From Lycorma delicatula (lineage: Eukaryota > Arthropoda > Insecta > Hemiptera > Fulgoridae), in contig NC_134455.1 of NCBI RefSeq assembly GCF_047948215.1, positions 162,608,575 through 162,672,574 of the forward strand: 64,000 bases of DNA, written 5' to 3'. The notes below the pieces were generated by a model. That model saw only the letters and a program-made list of their open reading frames with translations, searched no databases and was not told the DNA's origin. This document shows, in pieces, positions 21,768-33,188 of the stretch (position 1 is its first letter; every line of letters begins with the position of its first letter). A program made the translations under genes and the position numbers.

Positions 21768-22013
21768 TTATATTGCCAATATTTGTAATATGATTTTCAA
21801 TATTTCTTCCCGTTGCTCAATTTCGTTTAATTCTATTTTTTCCTGTTTTTCCTGTTCTTTAAGAGCTTTTAATTTTAGTTGGGCTTTTGTATCTTGTTTT
21901 TCTCTTTCTCTTTTTTTCAATAATTTTTTTCTTATAACCTCCCTTATTTCTTGTGCTGGAATAATTATTTCCCTAAATTTTCTTTCGGTGGTTTTAATTT
22001 TTATTTGTGTCAT
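21768..22013 (-). CDS. AT-rich cluster, frame 1: 81-residue charged coiled-coil protein
   Basis: Starts at ATG 22013 (MTQIKIKTTERKFREIIIPA). The rest is a long charged helix rich in K and E (KKLLKKREREKQDTKAQLK, then LKEQEKQEKIELNEIEQ), with heptad-like spacing that suggests a coiled coil. The same frame extends upstream to an ATG at 22310, but that extension runs through the 130-bp repeat block, so 22013 is preferred. It is the first of at least five minus-strand frames following each other with little spacing. Function unknown. Confidence 0.4.
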   Translation of the reverse strand: MTQIKIKTTERKFREIIIPAQEIREVIRKKLLKKREREKQDTKAQLKLKALKEQEKQEKIELNEIEQREEILKIILQILAI

Positions 22014-22144
22014 CTTATATTTATTAAGTAATATATTTTTTTTAACAACCACAATACAATTATTTCTAGCTTCATCATTTTTATTTTTATCTTTCCTATA
22101 TCTATTTAGGAACATTATTTTATTATTAAAAAAGTAGATAAACT

Positions 22145-22285
22145 TCCTGTTACAATTGAGGTAGCTGAAATTTAAATCAGAAATAGGAATTTTTTCTGCT
22201 GGTTTTCTATTAAAAATATAAATGTGTAATAGTCGAAGGATGCGAGTTACGGTAAAAGTTTTACCTATTTGAGTTGATGCATCGG
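22145..22285 (+). repeat. shared block, copy 2 (matches 6967-7097)
   Basis: About 140 bp matching 6967-7097 in the same orientation. It sits immediately upstream (on the minus strand) of the AT-rich gene cluster. See copy 1 for shared words. Confidence 0.6.
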
Positions 22286-22310
22286 TACTAGGTTCACAAA
22301 CTGTTCTCAT

Positions 22311-23495
22311 TTACCCTTTTCCAAAAATTTTTATTTACATAATAAAGAAATAGATTTAGTAAAAAATATTAATGTTACCAATAACTTTAGCGTGGAAGTT
22401 CACGGAATTAAAACAGCACAGTAATTATTTTACGGTTTGGTAGTGATAGATTTGTTCTTGATGTTGATCGGTGGATTGAATTTTATAACTAATTAATACT
22501 TTTAAAATAGAATTATATAGACGGGTTAAGTATCATTAGTAATGATGTCTAACTAAAATTTAATATGCAATAAAGAATTTGAATTGGCTGGGGCCCATTA
22601 AAATTATTTTTTGAGAATTGAGTCAAAATTATTTTAAGAGAAAATTTGTGTGGTTGCCCCAAATCATCACCCTTACTACTAGTATTCATTTACAATAAAA
22701 TTAATTTTTACAATAATGATTAATTTTGATTTTAAAATATTTTCACATAAAAGTTGGTCATTCTAGAAGGGTCATTATTAAGAACTGACAGATTGTCATT
22801 ATTAAGAATGACAATCAAATTATCCAAGAATATGTTACTAAAAGAAGAATGACACTCAACCTTAAAGTCTGTAAATAGAGTAAAAGAGTTAAAAACTTAT
22901 AAACATTACACTTATAAATAAATATTTTATGAAATAAAAAATATTTACCCCTATTCCGTAGTTTTAGGTCTGCAATAGTCCAAATCTGCTACAGTTGCAT
23001 CTGTAATGGAAGTCTTATAATTAAAACTTCAGCTTATTACAGATGATACAGCCACAGGTGGCTGGCTGTATGACAATGTTATGAAAAATGCACATTCATT
23101 TAAATGTTTTCATCGATAAAAGGCAAAACTTACTTTTTTCATGTCAATTGTTTAACCCATTCTCTGACCAATATTGGATAATTTTATTTTTTTTAAAAAT
23201 GACAGTTTTTTATTTTTGTTTGAAGTTTAAATTAACCATTAAATTAGTGGAAAAATACTAAAAAAATTTGTTACCATTTTTGCTTTTTCAAAATTTATAT
23301 TTTTTTCTGTACTCTAGGTCTATTTTACTCATAATTATCAGTAATATTAGAAATAAAAATTAAAAAGTAAAAGCAATGTATTGTATCATAATCCTACTGG
23401 TTTAGAAATTTAATTTGGTATGATATTCTTGAAAACAGGTGTGAATATGGAGAATAAATTCGCACTTTTCACACTGTCACACAGTTTCACGTCTT
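22311..23495. other. AT-rich intergenic DNA, no gene seen
   Basis: No bounded repeat or coding region. A short word (ACAGATTGTCATTATTAAGAA) is partly repeated near 22770-22810. Confidence 0.4.
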
Positions 23496-23660
23496 ATTTT
23501 GTTTTGAGCACTCAAATATATTTCTTAGAAGGAATTTCCTTGCAGTTGTTGCAGGAATTTTCATAACAAAGTGAGCCCACTGCTTTGCAGGAACATGTAG
23601 AAGGCTTGGTACATATTTTAGTTAGTTTCGTATTACTTGGAATATTTTCAATGCTGTAAT
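23496..23660 (-). other. possible cysteine-rich terminal exon
   Basis: On the minus strand a good splice acceptor (pyrimidine-rich tract ending ATTACAG, near 23660) is followed by an open frame of about 48 codons containing a cysteine cluster (KICTKPSTCSCKAVGSLC, then SCNNC) before a stop. Cysteine-rich tails of this kind occur at the ends of several transposase-derived and CXC-type proteins. No upstream exon was found. It could equally be a fragment of a DNA transposon. Confidence 0.25.
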
Positions 23661-25795
23661 AAAAAATAAGATTACTGGACAGTTAGTTAATCAAGGTGTT
23701 GATGGGCACTACTGTAAAATTTTTTACAAAAATATATTTGGCTCAGAGAAGAAAGCAAGAGGAAACCACTTTAACTTCTCTCTTTCCTTAAAAAAACCTG
23801 CTATGGATTGGTGGTAATTTTGAGCGTGGCTATATCAATTTCAGGAGCAACTTGTATCTCATCTCAGGTTGCCTATAATTTTTTTGGTTGTCATTTACAT
23901 GCACACACATAAATAATTTATGTTTATACCATTTATTTTAACTTTGGTATGTGTGGTTCTTTGTTATATAATTAAACTAAAACTTTATTATAATGCTGTA
24001 GTCTCACATTTACAATTGGTGCTTCAGAATTTTTTATAAACTACGCTCACAGAAAAAAGAATAAAAAAAATTATAAAATATGCAGTTTATGCAGATATGC
24101 ACTTAAGTAAAAATTTCTTTAAAAAACTTACATTAATTTTGTTTCCGTATGGTAGTTTTTTAAAATATCTATAAATGTTATAATTCTTCTATTATATAAT
24201 TGACTTTTCTATGTTCTATAACTAGAAACATTTTTTTTTAAGAGTAGAGGTGTGAATATATATATGAATAAATAAATATTAAATATTCATATATTAACAG
24301 CTTGTGAAACAAAAAACTTAAAAAACAGTTAATAGTAATCGTAAGACTTTTGCCACAGTTCTAATGATTTTAAAAAACTCTAAACTGCATTATGATAAGA
24401 TATCCCTATTTCCCAATTATGTATTTTTATGTGATAAGTTAAATTATCAATTTTTATGTTTAATTTGTAACTAGTAATTTTTTTAAGTATACACATTACA
24501 ATAAATTGTATATTCAGCTGGTAAATTGAAACAGATTTCACTATTGAGCCAGATTATAATATTTGCCTTGTCTTACCATCAGTTTTTTTCTTTATTTCAG
24601 TTTAAATTGAAATAAGCATTAGTGCCAATTAACAAACATATGCGTATTTATCATTTATTTATTTTTTTATTAGTAAGTATCCACAGATATGATTAAATTA
24701 ACTTAACTTGATAATAATGAAAGACAAATTTATTCAATAAATACCTCATTTTTGTGGATCACCAACTTATTTTCTGCTTCTCTAGTGCTATCCATTGTAT
24801 TTTAATTATTGTATCAGTAAACTCTAAACTTACACTAAGTTTACTATAACAATAGTAAACACGCTATTAAAATAATTTTAAAAATAACTCATCTTACTGA
24901 TTTTTAATTTTTTTATGATTGAACAGTACTATATTGATTCTTCTTGCATGAGCACTTCTACGAATATGTTGATTACTAGTTCATAAGTAAAATATGTATA
25001 TTAAATATTAAGTATGTATGATGTTTTTGTTTGTGTATATGTATGAAATTAAAAATACAGTTTTGCCATGCGAGTGGCAGGACACCTATTAAAATATTAT
25101 CTATTATATCTTACCTGGTTGGTGCATGTCCAAAAACTTCTTTGAACACAGACCAGTTGTTATCTTATTAGGTAATAGTGATTTACCTGAGAGTTGCTCA
25201 TGCAGATGAGTGGTTGGGAAAGTGGATTGGATTGAATTGGATACAAAGATTCCTTTGGCTAATAAGACAGGAGTGGTAACATGATTCACCAACTTACCAT
25301 GTTTACTAATCTGATACTCGAAAGTGCGAATGAATTTATCCCTCTAAGATCTGGAAAGCCAAGATGGCATGCTGTTCCTTGGTAGGACGAAGGCTGCAAG
25401 AGTGCACTAAGAGATGATCGCAGGACTTTACGTAATTTCAATTGAAGGCCTGTGGCAGAATTGCACTGCTCCCTCTGCAATGCGAGAGCTGTATGCTGCT
25501 AAGTGTTTCAATGTACTGAACGGAAATAATGACTGAATCATGTTAATACAATTTCTTGGACATCATCGATTGTGTAGAGAAAGGTTCAGGTCATGCGAAA
25601 TACGTTTATATCAGTTTCCTTTACATCATAATTATGTCCTGAGTTTATGAAGTATAAGTTACAGGTAGAAAATATCCTGTTTGTCATTGGAAACTCGTAA
25701 AGTGTTTTAGGCTTTCCTTTTTTATAAGCTAAGATATTCCTTGAATAATTCTTATGATACTTCCCTGGAAATAATAATATCAGGCTCAGTAAGCC
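23661..25795. other. AT-rich intergenic DNA with a coding-like island at 25070-25510
   Basis: Most of it is plain AT-rich DNA. 25070-25510 has higher GC and two open minus-strand frames (62 and 64 codons). The first ends at a good splice donor, CCAG followed by GTAAGA near 25113. No family was recognised, so these are not called as genes. Confidence 0.3.
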
Positions 25796-25808
25796 ATCTC
25801 ATCTCCCA

Positions 25809-26005
25809 ACTTTCTTTTTCTGTTTAGCCTCTGACCACCGTAAGGTATTACTTCAGAGAATGAATGAGAATGATATGTATAAATGTAAATGAAGCCCAGT
25901 CTTGTACAGTCTCAGGTCAACCAATCCTGAGATGTGTGGTAACTGAAACCCAACTTCCAAAGAACACCAGTATCCACCATCGAGTATTCAAATCCGTATA
26001 AAAGT
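25809..26005 (-). mobile_element. tRNA-type SINE, type 2, 5'-truncated
   Basis: Minus-strand copy of the body and tail of the SINE at 50387-50690 (shared GGATTTGAATACT, CACACATCTCAGGA, GTACAAGACT). It ends in a tail containing CTCTGAAGTAATACC, GGTGG, GGCTAAACAG. It is flanked by a 13-bp target duplication with one mismatch: ATCTCATCTCCCA (25796-25808) and ATCTCACCTCCCA (26006-26018). Confidence 0.78.
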
Positions 26006-26109
26006 ATCTCACCTCCCAGATACTACATTATCACATCTTTCTCTATTTACAACAAAATATTTTCTGACAAGGTTTTTCCAGTTTCTTGATCAGAAGCACT
26101 GGCCAGTTA

Positions 26110-28275
26110 TCTTCTTGATAACTGGTCAAGGACGATAGAACGAATGGTAAACCGTCGTCTATTGTGGTACCTTGAGAGAAACGTCCTAATTGTTCCCGGA
26201 CAATGCGGGGACAATCCGATTGCTGTATTTTTCGTTATGCGAAAGGCGTACGACACGGCTTGAAGGAGGGGAATCCTAAATACAGTGCATGAATGGGGTA
26301 ATGGGGAATAAAAGTTTCACACTAGAAATTGCAATACCGCAAGAAAGTGTCCTAAGTGTTACCTTGTTTACCGTAGTCATAAATATTATTACAAACTGTG
26401 TGCGAAAACCCATTTTGTGTTCGTTATTTGTAGATGATTTTTCAATTTACATTGTATGTAGAAATTTAACTACTGCCGAGAGGCTGCTCCAGAACACAAT
26501 AATCCGTTTAGAATCATGGTGTAAAAACGAGTGGATTCGCTTTTTCCTTGGAGAAAATAAAATCATTTGCTTTTCCCGATTGAGAGAACCTGTTGACCCT
26601 CAACTGTTTTTATAAGATGAACCAGTTAAATCGTGCACGAAGACTAGATTTTTAGGATAGTGATTTGACCAAACTAATATGGGTAACACATTTAAAGAAT
26701 CTGAAGGTAAAATGTCTAGAACCGGTAGACTTGCTGAGAGTTCTATCTAATATTTGGGGAGCTGAATGAGTATGCATGTTACGCTTCGACTGAGCTCTGG
26801 TTCGTTTCTGTCTGGACTACGGCTGCGTGGCTTATTCGTCCGCACGAGCCACCGCTCTCAGGATGCTCAATGTAGTCCATCATTCATTCTCCTTCTTGCT
26901 ACAGTTGCGTTTCGTCTAAGCCCCATGGTATGTCTACTAGTGGACAGTGGTTGGCCATTTTTTGGTATAGACGAAAGCAAATGATCTGCTCCTATGTTGC
27001 TCGCATTTAAGCGCAAATCATCATCCGCGGTGTTTTCCAACCCGCATTTTAATCGATATCAGTAACAGCCGAGATCTACTGCCCCGCTAAACTTCAAAGC
27101 TCATAGCTTTTTCTTATCTCCAAATGTACAATTACCTTCAGTTTTTACTGTTTTATCATACATTTTTGCTTTAGCCTTTATTGATATCAGAAAGTACATG
27201 AATTCGGTTATATTACAAGAATAATTATATAATATTGTAAACAGCGTGAATCCTGATGCTATAGTTTACACAAACGGTCTAAACACGATAATTATGTTGG
27301 TTGTTTTTTTTGGTTGGCAATAGAAGATACAAGTCTGGCCTTCCCCGCATCATTTGTGTTACCGTCGTGGAACTGTATGCTATTAATATGTACTTAAATA
27401 TAATTAGGCCGTGATTTCGACATGTACTTGTCTGTTCACATTCCATGAATGCCTTGCAGGCGGTTGTGACGTACTCCAGACTTCCTGTTATCTGTGAGAT
27501 AGTCTATTATTTCTGAAATGACTCAGCGTAACACAACTGTAAGCTTCTTCTGGATCCCGCCGTATTGAAATTTCAGGCAATGAGCGCACCAATAGTGCAG
27601 CAAAAGAGGCTTGTTTGCAGCCTCCTTTCACTAATCGCGTTGTTTCGGATGATCTTGTCTGTTTTCTGAAGAGGATGGTTCCTGATGAGTAGCAGAGTAA
27701 AAGGAATGCTACCATCAACAATAAACATCGTTCAGTTAAAAACTCTGTGTCACCGTGTAGCTCTTCATGTGGGATAACCGTCGAAAGTAGGTTATTATTT
27801 GCAGTTTTCGAATAAGGCACACTAGACTCACTCACGGACATCTCATGACTCAGACCTGCGCACTCGTTTTCGTGTTCGCTGCGACTGCCAACTAACGGTA
27901 CATCACATCCTTGCGGACTGCGTCTGTTATTCGGCACTGCGTCGGAAATTTAAATTTGAACCTAACAACCGAAATTTTTTAGGGAACAATATGACGATGT
28001 TATCTTAAGACAACATATCTTGTCATTTCTTAAAGCCCTGCGACCGTATTCGAATATTTATTAACTATTGTAATGTGATTTTTAGTCTTTTATTATTTTG
28101 CCTGTGTTATTGTACGTTTTAATTGTTAATTTTATTTGTTTTATATTATTAATGTTATATAGTTGATATGTCCGTGATAATTAGCGTTTATTGTTGACCT
28201 AGTTTGTTTAATGTAGCGCCGTTACTTCCGGGCGCTTTAACGATTCTTCGTTGTGCGCCCCCTCAAAAAAAATCA
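26110..28275 (+). pseudogene. I-like LINE, 5'-truncated and decayed (RT, RNase H, 3' end)
   Basis: Starts in the RT palm: motif A region near 26230 (FVMRKAYDTA), motif B at about 26325 (AIPQESVLSVTLF, with the expected QGS changed to QES), motif C SLFVDDFSIY near 26430 (catalytic DD kept), then connection (ATALRMLNVVHHS in another frame, about 26850). 26990-27240 is poorly conserved. RNase H starts near 27250 (DAIVYT) and continues in changing frames to FFWIP...IPGNE near 27560. The C-terminal motif is read at about 27895-27945 (TVHHILADCVCYSALRRKF across frames). It ends with a 3' untranslated region containing ACTTCCGGGCGC and a short A run after CGCCCCCTC at about 28257-28272. Frame slips and stops are many. 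It is of the same family as 52436-53961, judging from the same 3' end and C-terminal motif. Confidence 0.75.
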
Positions 28276-30902
28276 CATGAAGAATGTAATTGCTTCGATT
28301 TTTTGTTAAAGTATTTGTTACACTGTACCCTTTCCTTTAGTAAATTACATTATTTTGCAGGAAGGATGTAGGAGTCCCTTTCCAGAATTTAACTTTCTTA
28401 CGGCTTCTAACTTTTAACAAAATAGTTTCTACAAGAATTTCTTTTTTTAAATAATTCCGAAAAGTTGTGCAAAATTGTATAGGTTCATATATACAAAAGT
28501 AACATATTTTAAAATATATTAGAAATAATCTACCTAGTGTTAAAAAATATTTTTTAAAACTTAATTCATGAGCCTCTTCAACCATTACTGGTCAGGAAAA
28601 GCCAATCATAATATTAAAATAAACATATGATTTCATTCCATTATTATAATAAGGAGCTTTCTACACTTATTCCTGAACCTCAAATAAATTTTCTCCACCT
28701 AAAACACTTCTGAATCAGTCATAATTCATGAGGGGGAATGATGAAATTAATTATTTAGATACTTCTTTGACTGTGACAAACAAGAAACTCCTTAATCTGT
28801 ATCAATATTAACGTATTGTATTTTTATTTAATGAATCACATTTTACTAACTACTTTTAAATATACTGTTGATATTCTTACAAGGGTTTATAATACAATGA
28901 TGGTACTTTGGTTGGATTTACTGCAATTTTTCCATAGACTTATAAAACCTTTTTGTTGTAGTTGGTCTTACAATGATTTAAAAGTCAGTAGGTAGGTATT
29001 TTTTTACAGATTTTTGTTAGTATCATTCATTTTCATTTACCCAGTGTTTTACATCACTGAATTTAAAGTGATTATTTGTTGGCAGTTCTTGATGAAATGT
29101 GATTCATCATTAAACTCATCCCTTTATTTGTTTTTTGTATGTATCAGTTTTTAATATGTATAAAAGTATTTTAATAAAATAGATGCAAATTAAGACATTT
29201 TTTTTTTTAAATAATAATTAATTTAAACATAATTTTTCTGATTATTTTGTATATATTTCACAACTTAGCATTTCATTTTATTCAACAAAAAACATTTTAC
29301 TCAACCTGTCTGTGGAATTGGCATTCATTTTGTCACAGCAGCAACAGATTATTCAAAAATAAATAAATACAAAATCCTCCACCTCTAACAAAGTTTTACA
29401 GTTTTATTATACACTAAATTAGTTAAGACGATTCCAGTTCTCCACAGAGACTGAATAAGCAGATTCTTAGGAAAGTTATTAGTGTTCTAACTGAATATGG
29501 TATGTTCAGGACTTGCTTAAAAACTATGGACGTATAATAACAAAGCCATGTTTGTAGATTATGCCAAAAATTTAATTAACCTGCTACTCACTGGTTTCTA
29601 GAATGTAACACCTTCAACTGAAAATAAATTTCTTGTTTGGAGTCTTTCACTTTCCAAAAGTAAGATATGAATTTAGATATCAACACCTATTTAAAAATGT
29701 AGAGTTAAGCTCATAGGCTTAAAATAATAGTAAATATATTAAACTCTTTGGGTGGAAAAGAGTCTAGCTCTTTTCCCCAATATAATCTAATCTAACGTAT
29801 CCAAACAAAAAAATTAAAACGGTTTTTCATGTTAGTTAATAAAGATCATTACACTTTCTTTTTTTTATTTTATACTGCAGTGGTACTCAATTCAAATTAA
29901 ATTTCTTTAATACAAATTATATGTCATTACAAATGTAATCAGATTCTGATATTTATCATTTTTATTAGCGACTTTTAGAATTATAAATATTTTCATTTCA
30001 TTACTACAAGAGTATAAATTCAGGACCTCCACTTATCTTTATATAAATTTTTTATACATTCAAGGTATTTCATTGTGTAAAATATAGAATAATAATTCTT
30101 ACTTATTCATTACATATAATCAAATACAAATAAACATATGTATAAAACATGTATTTGACATAAGAAAATTAACCAGTTTGATTGGCTAATACTCAAAATG
30201 CATGATTTCAATGCTAGAGAAATAACAATTGATGTAATGATGAATGCAGTTGCTGGATAATGGGAAAGAAGGAAATAATTTTACACAGTAAATTAAAAGA
30301 AAATAAATGAAATAGAAGACCATTGTAGTCACAAAAGTTAGTGAACAATTACTGAAAAACAAGATGAGGAAGATCACATTTAACACTTTCAAAAATTAAA
30401 ATAATTTTACGATCATTGCTGAGGTATTACTGAACAGATGCTAATATTAAGGGATTCTGGTAATGCTAATATGATTATAGTTTACTTTAAACCATATAAA
30501 CCAGATTTACATATTTAATACAGTTTATGGATGGGGACACTCAGGCATATTTGTTTACCTAATGGCCATGTGTACATACTAACTTGAAAAACATTTACCA
30601 AGAGTATTTAAAATAATAAAAAATTACTATGAATTTATCAGCTACCAACTTTGGAAATATTCATTAGGAAATTCTCCTTAATACACTTATATATTTTATT
30701 TTCAAAAATTAATTTCATGGGGTGTTAGTAACAAATCCGTCCACAGTATGCTAGCACATGTAAAATTTCTTGTAAAAAATGTTTTAGAAGATAAATTATA
30801 AATAACATTAGGAATTATTGTAAACCTCCTTTTTTTCTATTACTCTGATACAATTTTCTAGGTACACCTTTATGTTACAGCAGATGCTGATGTAACAAAC
30901 AA
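28276..30902. other. AT-rich intergenic DNA with one repeat copy
   Basis: Contains copy 1 of a 155-bp direct repeat (28495-28648). A small perfect 9-bp stem (GGAAAAGAG / CTCTTTTCC) lies near 29754-29777. No gene was seen; the frames here are short and not protein-like. Confidence 0.4.
28495..28648 (+). repeat. 155-bp dispersed direct repeat, copy 1
   Basis: Nearly identical to 33035-33188 in the same orientation. Shared words include AATAATCTACCTAGTGTT, TTAATTCATGAGCCTCTTCA and ATGATTTCATTCCATTATTA. No inverted ends or tail were seen; class unknown. Confidence 0.8.
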
Positions 30903-30954
30903 CAACTCTGATCAACAACTCCTGATCCAGATCAGGAGTTGTTGATCAGAGTTG
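30903..30954. repeat. perfect 25-bp stem hairpin with 2-base spacer
   Basis: 30903-30927 and 30930-30954 are exact reverse complements (CAACTCTGATCAACAACTCC begins the left arm) with CA between them. Not part of a recognised element; it lies just upstream of a decayed LINE. Confidence 0.95.
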
Positions 30955-31029
30955 AGTGGATGTATTTCATTGTTAGTCTCGTTATCAGAAGGTTGGACAG
31001 TTGGTATACTGAGCAATTAGATGTAAAGA

Positions 31030-32010
31030 ACTCAGCCAGTGATGAAGAAATTAATTCAAAAATTCTAAAAAATGTTTAAACAATTTATTATTAAACCGCT
31101 TACTTGTATAATTAATAAGGGTCTAGAAACTGGTAATTTCCCACATAGTTTAAAGTCTGCAACTGTAGTTTTTTTTTTTAAAAAGGGAGAAGACTGACAT
31201 CAGTAATTATTGTTCTATATCATTGTTGCCAGTTTGTTCTAAAGTTATTGAAAAATGTATCAAAACGAAATTTTTTTCTTAAATTACAGGGCTTTTTTTT
31301 GAACAAGTAGCAAGGATTCAGAGAGTAGGAGTACTGAAGATGCTTTTCTTGATTTTACTACAAATGGTTAAACAAAGTAACTGGTGGGGTATTTATTGAT
31401 ATTAAAAAGGAGTCCAATACAGTCAATCATAAAATTTTATTAAATTATACAAGAATGTGAGGGTAGGCAATGGAGGTATTCCCTGTTCCTGGTTTAGAAA
31501 CTATTTTACAGGGAGAGGCCAAAAAATTCAGGTGGGTTCAACTGTCAGTAGATTGGAATTTGTGACTTGTGATGTTCTGCAAGTTTTGTGTTGGGTGCAA
31601 TGTTCCTAGTATATATAAATAATTTATGTATGGGAAAGTTTGAGGGTTCTCTGAAAGCCTTTGCAGATGATATTACTCTTAGTTATGAGATGGATACTGT
31701 GAGAGAGGTAAAAATTAAGATATTGAAAGACCTAGACAAACTACAATATTGGTTTAAAACTAACTGTTGATGCTTAGTGACAAAACAAAAATTTGTGATT
31801 TTCAATATAAGTTAAGATACCAAATCTAACGAACCATTATACTATAGGTGTCAAAAATTGTATTTAAAAGCACGTAACTAATGGGGTTAACTATAATGTG
31901 ATAGAACAGATTGAAAAAATAAAGTATTTAGTGTTAATAGTTGATTAAAGATTTTCATGGCTCAATCATATTAACTGAAAATTCAAATGAATAAAAATCT
32001 TAGAATGTTG
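31030..32010 (+). pseudogene. CR1/jockey-like LINE fragment (reverse transcriptase)
   Basis: RT read through several frames: CIINKGLETGNFPHSLKSA near 31105, an ISLLPVCSKVIEK-like stretch near 31220, motif A GVFIDIKK near 31390, FRNYFTGRGQK near 31500, motif B degraded (CGVPQGS has become CDVLQVL) near 31570, motif C AFADDITLSYEMD near 31660 with the catalytic pair kept, then a primer-grip region (KTKFVIFNI, by frame change). Stops and slips are frequent. It looks like the continuation of the family seen at 181-2250. No 3' tail is clear. Confidence 0.7.
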
Positions 32011-32429
32011 TATTTTTTAACTCAAGCATGTAAATGTTTGTGTTAAAATGCTACTAGTTAATTTTTTATAATAGTAACAGAATTTTACTCTTGAATATAC
32101 AAGTTATTAATCTATTTCATAGTCAATACAGAGTGAGGAAACACTTAAAAAAGTGTATCAATTTTAATTGCAACCATACTCAACATAGCATATTAACATA
32201 AATACTGTAAAAGGTTTACAAATATCAAAATTTTCTAAACATAATTATAGAATATTAATTAACTTCAAGTTAATGTAGAATCTTCCTTCAACAACAGAAG
32301 AGAATTGCTTATCAATGAAATTACCCATCTGTTATATTTTAAATATATTATCACTCAGTGGATTTTTATAATCTTTTTATTAATAAACTACACTTTCAAA
32401 ATATAATTTTATTAGCCTTTCTTTATTCA

Positions 32430-32830
32430 TTAATGTTTTGAATGGATGTGTTGATTGAATGTGTTTGGTGGATGCATTAAGTGAATGTGTTGCATGAATA
32501 TGATGTATACATGAGTTGTGTGGATGTATTGAATGGCTGTATTGTATGAATATTTTGAGTAAATGTGTTTGATAGATAATTTGTATGGGTGCACTGGGTG
32601 GATGTGTTGCATGAAAGCATTGTGTGGATGAATTGTATGGATGTCTAAGTAAATCTGTTGGGTGAATGCTTTGTGTAAATGGATATTTGCATTAATTTGT
32701 TGGAAGGAAATTTTGATTGGTTATGTTGGATGAAAGTGTAGAATGAATGATTGGAGGGTGTTGCAGAGAGTGGGATTTGTTAATTGACTGAATTGTTGAA
32801 TGAATTGTATGGGTGGTTTTATTGCATCAT
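32430..32830. repeat. degenerate ~10-bp minisatellite
   Basis: About 400 bp made of diverged words of the type TGGATGTGTTGAATG and TGTGTTGCATGAA with a period near 10 bp. On the minus strand it creates an open frame rich in histidine (QHIHPVHPY), which is a by-product of the repeat and not a gene. Confidence 0.6.
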
Positions 32831-32880
32831 TCAGTCTCCTGGTAGATTTGAGTTGGATGAACTGTCATATCTGCACCAGT

Positions 32881-32934
32881 ATCAATTGATACTATTTAGT
32901 ATCAATCATTTGATACTAAATAGTATCAAATGAT
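32881..32934. repeat. 24-bp stem inverted repeat
   Basis: Left arm 32881-32904 and right arm 32911-32934 match at 23 of 24 positions, with a 6-base spacer. Each arm also contains an internal GATACTATTTAGTATC palindrome. Confidence 0.9.
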
Positions 32935-33034
32935 TGATTTTATTGCACTCTTAACATTAGATATACTGTTAATTTTCTGTACCATAATGATGAATAGAGA
33001 TTTTAGTTCTTCCAATTTCTAAAACAAAATAAGT

Positions 33035-33188
33035 TCAAAAAGTAACATATTTTTAAATATATTAGAAATAATCTACCTAGTGTTTAAAAATATTTAAAAA
33101 AAATTAATTCATGAGCCTCTTCAACCATTACTGGTCAAGAAAAACCAATCATAATGTTAAAATAAACATATGATTTCATTCCATTATT
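33035..33188 (+). repeat. 155-bp dispersed direct repeat, copy 2
   Basis: See 28495-28648. The two copies differ at few positions. Confidence 0.8.

Noticed and set aside
21790..22137. 115-codon plus-strand frame, Phe/Ser-rich
   Set aside because: Antisense of the charged coiled-coil frame; the minus strand has a more protein-like makeup.
27488..27937. 149-codon minus-strand frame
   Set aside because: Antisense of the decayed RNase H of the LINE at 26110-28275.
32430..32612. His-rich 60-codon protein
   Set aside because: Produced by the underlying minisatellite.
32430..32934. A CRISPR-like array suggested by regular short repeats
   Set aside because: Repeats are degenerate and contiguous without unique spacers, and the DNA is eukaryotic.
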